Origin: Chloroflexota bacterium
GTDB lineage: Bacteria; Chloroflexota; UBA6077; JACCZL01
Length of the DNA stretch: 18,048 nucleotides
NCBI GenBank assembly: GCA_020845495.1
Contig: JADLFM010000104.1
Coordinates: 1-18,048 of the forward strand
Direction of reading: 5' to 3'
This document shows positions 1 through 5,535 of this stretch, in pieces. The position numbers were made by a program, and so were the translations under genes. The stretch's first letter is position 1; every line of letters starts with the position of its first letter. Under the pieces are notes generated by a model, which saw nothing but the letters and a program-made list of their open reading frames with translations, did not search any database and was not told where the DNA came from.

Positions 1-170
1 AACGAGAAGCTACCACCCGACGCCAGCGGCAGCTCGAAGCGAGGAGCCGAGCTGCCGACGGACGCGACGGAACTGTCGGCCGGCCTGGAGCCAACCGCCG
101 ACGGCACGCCTCCGCCGGAACACGCCACTCCGAAGGTCAGCGCGCAGATCAGCGCAAGCACGCCTCTCAC
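1..170 (-). CDS. TlpA/redoxin-like lipoprotein, N-terminal part, cut by window edge
   Basis: Only the first 56 codons are inside the window. The GTG start at 170 overlaps the stop of the upstream thioredoxin gene as GTGA, and GGAG lies six bases before it, so translation is probably coupled. The product starts MRGVLALICALTFGVAC, a lipoprotein signal with Cys17 as the lipidated residue. A Ser/Gly-rich linker follows, then APRFELPLASGGSF, which is how the redoxin fold of TlpA/ResA/AhpC-TSA proteins usually begins (APxFxLxxxxGxxxSL). The active-site Cys pair would lie beyond the edge. By inference this is a second membrane-tethered thiol oxidoreductase paired with the next gene. The family call rests on a short segment; the lipoprotein signal is clear. 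Confidence 0.7.
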   Translation of the reverse strand, partial: MRGVLALICALTFGVACSGGGVPSAVGSRPADSSVASVGSSAPRFELPLASGGSFS

Positions 171-730
171 TGCTGGCTCCTATCGAGTTGCTCACGAAGG
201 GCCTGCTCTGTGAGCGGGCCGAGGAACTTCGCTTGAACGCGAAGCTGTGGGGCCAGAAAGAAGGACTCGGGAACCCCATAGACGCCGTACTGAAGGTAGA
301 CCGACCCGGCCTCGTCACGCACCAGTGGAAAGGTCAGACCGAACTCGTTAGCGAAGGCACGGGCGTCCTTCTCGAGGTCAAGAATGTTCACCCCAACAAA
401 CGTATAGCCACGGGCCCGATACTCGGACCACAGCCGTTCGATGATGGGAGCCTCTTCGCGACAAGGGAGGCACCATGAGGCCCAGAAGTAGACGAACACG
501 GGGCCGTCGGCGCTATCCGAAAGCGTGAAGGTCCCGCCCTCCACCCGGGCGAGGGTGAAGTCCGGGGCAACTTCGAAGCCCGCGTCGGTCGCGCCGGTCG
601 GAGGCTGACCGACGCCGCGTGTCATCGCCAGGCCCAACGCGCCAAGTGCGACGAGAGCAGTCAGCCCGACTGACACCACCGCGAGGCGCACACCGGGCGA
701 TACTCCCTGAGCCTGGCCGTTCAGCGGCAT
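167..730 (-). CDS. TlpA/ResA/CcmG-type thiol-disulfide oxidoreductase
   Basis: The 187-residue product has one N-terminal membrane segment (about residues 13-35) and a periplasm-facing thioredoxin-like domain. The redoxin start is APDFTLARVEGGTFTLSD near residue 55. The active site is WASWCLPC with Cys87 and Cys90, and the cis-proline loop is GVPESFF (Pro154). Such proteins reduce disulfides outside the membrane, typically for cytochrome c maturation or for copper-site cysteines in oxidase assembly. The ATG at 730 is preferred because GGAG sits five bases upstream; an in-frame GTG at 793 would add 21 residues but has no spaced ribosome site. It overlaps the next gene by four bases. The cytochrome c and CopC/CopD genes nearby support a role in metal or haem-protein assembly, but the substrate cannot be read from the sequence. 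Confidence 0.9.
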   Translation of the reverse strand: MPLNGQAQGVSPGVRLAVVSVGLTALVALGALGLAMTRGVGQPPTGATDAGFEVAPDFTLARVEGGTFTLSDSADGPVFVYFWASWCLPCREEAPIIERLWSEYRARGYTFVGVNILDLEKDARAFANEFGLTFPLVRDEAGSVYLQYGVYGVPESFFLAPQLRVQAKFLGPLTEQALREQLDRSQQ

Positions 731-899
731 TGCTTCTCCGAGTTCGTTCGGCGGAATGTGCTCGTGCGGTCGCTCGTCACTCAACGGGCACACTCCGATG
801 ACACACGTTTGCGGGCCGGACCGTGACCCACCTAGAGACTGCTTTGCCGCGGCTCACCCGATGGGCCATCCCCCGAAGCACGCACCACGGCGCCTTGAG

Positions 900-1166
900 T
901 CACTCTGGCTGTTCCGCAGAGCGCGCACGCCGCGTCCGGGCAATCACCAGGCCGGCCGCCAGCAAGACCAGACCGACAAGCATCCCGAAGAACACGAAAT
1001 CACCCGCGGCGACGTGCCCGGACGCCGAATCGCTCAGAGCGCCAGCGAGGTGCCACCTGAGCGCCCCCACACCGACGGCGAGGACGAACACGGTGGCGAG
1101 CACCGCCGCGAACGCCGGGTGACGCCGCCACGGTGCTTCCAGGTCTTGTGGACGCTGATCAGCCAT
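900..1166 (-). CDS. Small two-helix membrane protein, unknown function
   Basis: The 88-residue product from ATG 1166 has AGGGTGA a few bases upstream. An in-frame ATG at 1202 would add 12 residues but has GAGG directly abutting it, which is poor spacing. Two hydrophobic segments are visible: AFAAVLATVFVLAVGVGALRW, after a short charged N-terminus, and FVFFGMLVGLVLLAAGLVIA, followed by a basic tail (ARTRRARS). There are no Cys residues and no recognisable motif. It lies 73 bases after the polytopic membrane gene and 169 bases before the TlpA gene, all on the same strand, so it is probably in the same transcription unit. I do not recognise a family. The two clean helices and the positive-inside tail argue for a real gene. 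Confidence 0.6.
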   Translation of the reverse strand: MADQRPQDLEAPWRRHPAFAAVLATVFVLAVGVGALRWHLAGALSDSASGHVAAGDFVFFGMLVGLVLLAAGLVIARTRRARSAEQPE

Positions 1167-1239
1167 GAGATCACCCTGGGCTCGCTGCTTCCGCGGTGCC
1201 ATCCTCGACTCACGTTACGGCACGAGGCCGTGAATTGGC

Positions 1240-2595
1240 CTACGGCGCGACCACGAGTGGCTGCGACAAGAGCCAGAGCGTCACCGCCGTGAACCCGATC
1301 ATCAGCAGCGCCATCGGGTACTGGCCGCGCGCCGCCAGGGTCCCGTTGCGGAACACTCGGAGGCCCGTGAGGTGCGCCAGCCAGATCCCCCCTACATGGC
1401 CCAGGATGACAAGCCCGATCTCCACGAACCAGACGACCTGGGCGCTCAACAACAGGGGCGTCTCGTACGTGGCTGTGCCGAAGGTGTTCCAGCCCAGGCC
1501 CAGCGGATCGGAGGCGAGCGCCACCAGTCGCGGCGCGACCACTACGGTGAGCGGAAAGTTGTGCGCCAGCGTGTATCCGAGCGCGACGGGAACCAGCGAG
1601 TAGACGAACGGCCGAGTGAGCGCGAGCCAATCGCCGCGGCGGTGCACAAGCAACGCCATCGTGTACACGGCAAGCAGGTACGTGAGGATGAAACAAAGGA
1701 CCGTGAGAAGGAGTCCGCCAGTGCCTACGAGTCGCGGATCAAGCTGATCGAGGCGGAGCGCCCGAAGCCAGTCGAACCAGATCACGGATTCCTTCAAGCT
1801 GTCGAAGCTCGCACCCCCGAGGAGTACGCCGGCTACGCCAAGAGTCCATGGGTTGGCAGTCAGAGGTATCTCGGACCACCTGACGACTTCGAGCGAGCGT
1901 GCATCGGCACCAAGCCGGAGCGGAGCGATGCGGCCAACAAGGGTCAGTAGCGCGCCCACCGGGTCGGCATCCTCGTACCAGTTCTCGAAGATCCGCCCAC
2001 AGGTCACGGTCAGCATGGTGTAGAAGACAAGGACCTTGGCGATTGCGGATGGACTCGTCGAGACCCCCGAGACGAGCTCCCACCAGAACAAGCCGAAGAG
2101 CAGCACTGGGGCGATCGCAGGGGACGCGACAAAGCGACGGGGCATCGGAGCCCACACTGCCCACGCGTCTGCGAGGGCTCTCCAAGGGTTCAGGAACTCC
2201 CACGCGTTCCCGACGACGAGCGCGACTGAGGGGAGCCCTACGACGAGAAACACCCAGAACAGATACGGAGCCATGTTGGGACCCCGCTGGATGCCAAACA
2301 TCCCGGCAACGATCAACAAGACGACGACGAATGTGATCAGACCCCGAACCACAAGCACCCCAACTCGTATAGCGGGGGACTTCACCACGCGAAGCCTCGA
2401 CGGAGCGCTCAGCGGTGTGTGCAGGAGGGTGTCCGAGACCAAGAACGACGCCGCGACTGCGGACGCGGCTCCGAAGAGGTAGTACCGCAGTGGGATCGGC
2501 GAGGCGTAGACCTCGCCGATCCCGTGCGCCGCAGCGCCGACAGGAAAGACCGCTAGGAGCGTGCCGAACCCTGCCACAAGCAGGAGGCGTGTCAA
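1240..2595 (-). CDS. Polytopic membrane protein resembling those annotated as fenitrothion hydrolase
   Basis: The 451-residue product is highly hydrophobic with about ten membrane segments. The TTG at 2595 is preferred: GTGAGG lies eight bases upstream and it gives a compact signal-like start ending AAAHG, while the longer GTG at 2625 has no ribosome site. The pattern of a His just after the leader (AHGIGEVYASPIPLRYYLF), a later NPWRAL motif after GNAWEF, and HNFPLTVVV near the C-terminus matches, from memory, actinobacterial and chloroflexotal membrane proteins carrying the name fenitrothion hydrolase. That name comes from one organophosphate-degrading strain and probably does not describe the native role. 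Position between thioredoxin-like and CopC/CopD genes suggests a part in extracytoplasmic copper or cytochrome work, which is inference. No cofactor motif is evident. Confidence 0.75.
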   Translation of the reverse strand: MTRLLLVAGFGTLLAVFPVGAAAHGIGEVYASPIPLRYYLFGAASAVAASFLVSDTLLHTPLSAPSRLRVVKSPAIRVGVLVVRGLITFVVVLLIVAGMFGIQRGPNMAPYLFWVFLVVGLPSVALVVGNAWEFLNPWRALADAWAVWAPMPRRFVASPAIAPVLLFGLFWWELVSGVSTSPSAIAKVLVFYTMLTVTCGRIFENWYEDADPVGALLTLVGRIAPLRLGADARSLEVVRWSEIPLTANPWTLGVAGVLLGGASFDSLKESVIWFDWLRALRLDQLDPRLVGTGGLLLTVLCFILTYLLAVYTMALLVHRRGDWLALTRPFVYSLVPVALGYTLAHNFPLTVVVAPRLVALASDPLGLGWNTFGTATYETPLLLSAQVVWFVEIGLVILGHVGGIWLAHLTGLRVFRNGTLAARGQYPMALLMIGFTAVTLWLLSQPLVVAP

Positions 2596-2721
2596 CCGCG
2601 GAACCTCACGACACCCCGCCCTCACACCCGGCCGTAGTCGCCGACCCGAAGCTGTCTCAGCTGAACCACATCCGTGTCCAACCAGGCGGACTCCACTGGC
2701 TGGCGGCCGCAGACACCACAG

Positions 2722-3717
2722 TCAGGATGTGATGCCCATCGGCCGCAGCACGTCCTCGACCTCCGCGAGCGTCAGGGGCCCCTCAAAGCGGGCCACAATC
2801 CGCCCGCTCGAGTCGGCCACGAAGACCCACGGTTCAGTGCTCAATCCCCATTCGCCCATCGCGGGCGTGCGAGCCAGTTGCCCCGAGCGAGCCATTGGCA
2901 CATCGAACGGCTCGATGTGAATCACCTCAACGCGATCACCGTAACGTTGCTGCAACGGCCGCAGCACACCCTCGACCACTGGCCCGCAGACGCGAGTCTG
3001 GCAAAACGAAGGTGTGGCAAACGCAACGATGACCGGACGCCCCAACGTGAGAGCCTGCGCAACGGTCACATCATGAAGTGCTTCGTCGGGCGTGCGACTC
3101 GTATCGATGGCACTCAGGTCGCTCACGTCCGCAAGGACGGACTGCTTGGTGGAAGGCATGCGAGACCCGACCGCCGGTTGAGCGGATTGCTCTAACACCT
3201 CGATGGGACCGGTGAGACTGACAGGCGCACCCTTGAAGGTCACGTCAAGTTCGAGTTGCCACTTCCCGGCGCTGGGAAAGTCGACGGTCGACGTGTAAAT
3301 CGTCACGGCGCCGGACTCCTGAGCCTTGGAGTGCGACCCGTGCTCCTCAGGATTGTCTTCGATCCGGCGGGATGTCATCTGCTGAGGTGCAAGGTGATCG
3401 CCCTCTCCCCCGGGGCCAACCGGCGCCAACGTCGCCAGGATCGTGGCGTCGTGCACGACGGCGCGATCGTTATCCAGCAGAACGACCGTGAGTCGATTTG
3501 AGCCAATCGTCAGCACGGAATTCACCAGGATCGGCTGGACCGGGGCGGCCGCGCCATCCTTGGTGCCCGACGGTGGGGGGCTGCTGGACTCCGCGGTGGG
3601 CACCGCATCGGCGCTTGGCCCCGCGCAGCCGCTTCCGACGAGGCCCGCAAGGGCGACAGCAGTCGCTAACCGCTTCCAGAAGCCCGGTCGCGCCGCGCGG
3701 CTGAGGGCGAGAGCCAT
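2722..3717 (-). CDS. Lipoprotein with FixH/YtkA-like and thioredoxin-like (C-X4-C) domains
   Basis: The 331-residue product begins at ATG 3717. Its leader ends AGLVGSGC, a lipobox with Cys31, so it is probably anchored on the outer face of the membrane. A Pro/Ser/Gly linker follows. Residues about 60-178 form a beta-rich FixH/YtkA-like region (NRLTVVLLDND, later GKWQLELDV and GPIEVLE). Residues about 205-328 form a thioredoxin-like domain with PVIVAFATPSFCQTRVCGPV, in which Cys239 and Cys244 are four residues apart, unlike CXXC of thioredoxin or CXXXC of Sco proteins. TEPWVFVAD is the expected cis-Pro-region strand. By inference it may handle copper or thiols for the divergent CopC/CopD operon. 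Upstream in-frame codons to 3849 are not needed and would bury the leader. Confidence 0.85.
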   Translation of the reverse strand: MALALSRAARPGFWKRLATAVALAGLVGSGCAGPSADAVPTAESSSPPPSGTKDGAAAPVQPILVNSVLTIGSNRLTVVLLDNDRAVVHDATILATLAPVGPGGEGDHLAPQQMTSRRIEDNPEEHGSHSKAQESGAVTIYTSTVDFPSAGKWQLELDVTFKGAPVSLTGPIEVLEQSAQPAVGSRMPSTKQSVLADVSDLSAIDTSRTPDEALHDVTVAQALTLGRPVIVAFATPSFCQTRVCGPVVEGVLRPLQQRYGDRVEVIHIEPFDVPMARSGQLARTPAMGEWGLSTEPWVFVADSSGRIVARFEGPLTLAEVEDVLRPMGITS

Positions 3718-3894
3718 GGGTTCGTTCCAATCTCGAATGGGCGATCGACAGACCGCGGCGCAGCACGACGTCCGAGCTCCCGGGCCTACTGATCGAGTGT
3801 AGGCGAGCATGGCAGCCTCTACGCTCTCTCGCCCACGACGAAGGAACATGCGCGATGCTGCGTATATGTGCGAGCTTGGCTTCCGGGCAGTAGC
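3718..3894. promoter_or_regulatory. Divergent intergenic region between the two arms of the copper/redox locus
   Basis: This gap of about 180 bases separates the leftward lipoprotein operon from the rightward His-motif/CopC/CopD operon, so promoters for both should lie here or very near. A loose inverted repeat GGCGAG (3802-3807) and CTCGCC (3828-3833) with a 20-base spacer is visible. TATATG at 3863-3868 could be a rightward -10, but no convincing -35 accompanies it. No clear copper-box palindrome is apparent. The regulatory role is inferred from position only. Confidence 0.4.
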
Positions 3895-4395
3895 ATGACC
3901 TCGACGCTTTCAGACGTACTCAGCGGGCGGCGTAGCCATATCCGGACAAGCGCTCACTCCCTGACCAACCCATCAAGCGATGCGTCGCGGCTGCTCTCGG
4001 CATTCGCCATCGTCATGTTGCTCCAGCCCGCGCTGTTCGCCATCTCCGCCTTCTCCAGCATGACACCGGGCCAGCTTCACGGTCACGTGTCGTTGGGCCC
4101 CGTCCCAGCACATCGTCATGGCTACGACGCGCGGGACGGCGCCGCACTGCCAGCCGGCTGCGGCCCGTCTTACCGCGATCGCCACGAGCAGCGAGGTGAC
4201 ACCTCAGCCACGCTCGTCTGTGTTCCCAGTGATGACATGGCAAACGAGTCGCTCACGAGTTCACTCGTGATGGCGGAGCCGCCCACTACGGGGACCCTGC
4301 GGGGGTATGAACGGCCGATGCCAGGCGTGCCAACCGATACCTGGTCGTCGTGGAAGACGCGCCCCGCAGTCCCTCCCCCGCAACGCGCCCTGTAA
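3895..4395 (+). CDS. Membrane-anchored protein with paired HXH motifs, unknown family
   Basis: The 166-residue product from ATG 3895 has a polar N-terminus, one hydrophobic segment (about residues 33-55, LLSAFAIVMLLQPALFAISA) and then an exported-looking tail. Just after the membrane segment come two His pairs, QLHGHVSLGPVPAHRHGYD (His62, His64, His73, His75), and two cysteines, Cys89 and Cys109. The C-terminus is Pro-rich (RPAVPPPQRAL). Such clustered His residues could bind copper or another soft metal outside the cell, which is inference. An in-frame GTG at 3868 would add nine residues; neither start has a strong ribosome site. It is first in a same-strand run, 48 bases before the lipoprotein gene. 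I do not recognise a named domain. Confidence 0.6.
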   Translation: MTSTLSDVLSGRRSHIRTSAHSLTNPSSDASRLLSAFAIVMLLQPALFAISAFSSMTPGQLHGHVSLGPVPAHRHGYDARDGAALPAGCGPSYRDRHEQRGDTSATLVCVPSDDMANESLTSSLVMAEPPTTGTLRGYERPMPGVPTDTWSSWKTRPAVPPPQRAL

Positions 4396-4443
4396 CGCAA
4401 TCCCCTCCTCCGACTCTCCAACTAGTGTGAAAGGGGTCGCCAG

Positions 4444-4878
4444 TTGCGACGCCAGTTCAGCGCGCTCCCGACTCTGATCCTCACGCTTGCGGCTACTCTT
4501 GCCGCCTGCTCGAGCTCCGACGCCGGTGAAGGCACCGCGGGGCGCCTCGCGGCGCTCACCATCATCGATGCAGCCGAATTCCACACCATGGATGAAGGTC
4601 TCAATAAGCCCGGCGGAGCAATCGACCCGCAATGGCTGGGCAGGGTCAAGCACGGCCAGATCGCGGTAGCGTCGGTTGTGTGGCCGAAGGACCTGCAGGA
4701 GGACGCGAAGACGTTCACCGACGCGGCTGGGACCCTGGCCACGGCGCTCGAAGCCGACAACTCCTCGACTGCCGCTCCCGCTGCCAAGGCGGCACACGAA
4801 GCACAACACGAACTCAGCACGAAGGGCTGGGAAGGTCTCGCCAAGGCCGCGGGCACCAAGGCTCCGGCACATGACTAG
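4444..4878 (+). CDS. Small helical lipoprotein in the CopC/CopD operon
   Basis: The 144-residue product starts at TTG 4444 with AAGGGG seven bases upstream. The leader ends LAATLAAC, a lipobox with Cys22, so the mature part is probably lipid-anchored outside the membrane. The mature part looks helical and has scattered conserved-looking residues: FHTMDEGLN, WPKDLQEDAKTF, AAHEAQHELSTKGWEGL. The spaced His and Met residues (FHTM, HEAQH) could be metal ligands, but no defined motif is present. It may have a fold like four-helix-bundle lipoproteins that sit next to copper genes; that is a guess. It ends 42 bases before the CopC start on the same strand and is very likely co-transcribed with it. 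Confidence 0.7.
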   Translation: MRRQFSALPTLILTLAATLAACSSSDAGEGTAGRLAALTIIDAAEFHTMDEGLNKPGGAIDPQWLGRVKHGQIAVASVVWPKDLQEDAKTFTDAAGTLATALEADNSSTAAPAAKAAHEAQHELSTKGWEGLAKAAGTKAPAHD

Positions 4879-4920
4879 ATGGAGGGATCTCCGCGGCAAC
4901 ACCACGATGAGGTGACTGCG

Positions 4921-5535
4921 ATGGTCAACCGCCAAATGCGGAACGCGTCAGTGGTGGTGGCGATGGCATGGCTCGCCGTCGCCACCACCACGACCCGTAG
5001 CGAAGCGCATGCCGGGTACGCGCGCTCGAATCCACCCGACGGCGCAAGCATTCGAACAGCACCGGGCCGCGTCGAGATCTGGTTCACGCAAGAGTTGTTC
5101 CGGCGCGCCAACGCGAATCGTATCGAGGTCACCGGGCCCGACGGTCAGCCAGCACACGCCGGCGAGGCGGTGATCGACGAGGCAGACCGCAAGCACCTGT
5201 CCATCGCCCTCACGCCAAACCTGGCACCCGGGAAGTACTCGGTGGAGTGGGCTTCTCTCTCGGCGACCGACGGCGACCCGGCCGAGGGCAACTTCACGTT
5301 CACTTTCGATCCGGGCGCTGCGGACGTGGCTGGTGCCTCAGGCGCGGCGACGGCTGCGACGGCAGCGAAAGCCCCAGCAATCGCGAATGCGTCACCGGTC
5401 GCGACCGCGGGCGCAGGGGCGGAAGCGACGGGCTTGCCGTGGTGGGCGCTCGCCGGGGCCGCGCTGATCGCGATCGGGGGAGCAACGGGCGCGTGGGCTC
5501 TGCTGAGCAATCCTGCCGAGGACTCAGCGCGATGA
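4921..5535 (+). CDS. CopC-domain copper-binding protein with C-terminal membrane anchor
   Basis: The 204-residue product from ATG 4921 has GAGGTGA upstream at good spacing, better than the in-frame ATG at 4879. A signal peptide ends SEAHA, leaving His30 near the mature N-terminus as in CopC. The CopC beta-fold follows: ARSNPPDGASI, VEIWFTQELF, LAPGKYSVEWASLSATDGD, GNFTFTF. A low-complexity Ala-rich linker (about 130-172) leads to one membrane helix (about 174-196). The usual second copper element DGH is DGD here (117-119), so the classical Cu(II) site lacks one His. The gene overlaps the following CopC/CopD fusion by four bases (ATGA), indicating translational coupling. CopC proteins bind copper in the periplasm or at the outer membrane face and pass it to CopD. 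Confidence 0.9.
   Translation: MVNRQMRNASVVVAMAWLAVATTTTRSEAHAGYARSNPPDGASIRTAPGRVEIWFTQELFRRANANRIEVTGPDGQPAHAGEAVIDEADRKHLSIALTPNLAPGKYSVEWASLSATDGDPAEGNFTFTFDPGAADVAGASGAATAATAAKAPAIANASPVATAGAGAEATGLPWWALAGAALIAIGGATGAWALLSNPAEDSAR

Noticed and set aside
1372..1950. Long plus-strand open frame opposite the polytopic membrane gene.
   Set aside because: It is charged and low in complexity, a typical high-GC antisense shadow of a clear membrane protein.
5247..5531. In-frame upstream extension of the CopC/CopD fusion by 95 codons.
   Set aside because: It overlaps the stand-alone CopC in another frame; the ATG at 5532 gives a proper signal peptide and ATGA coupling.
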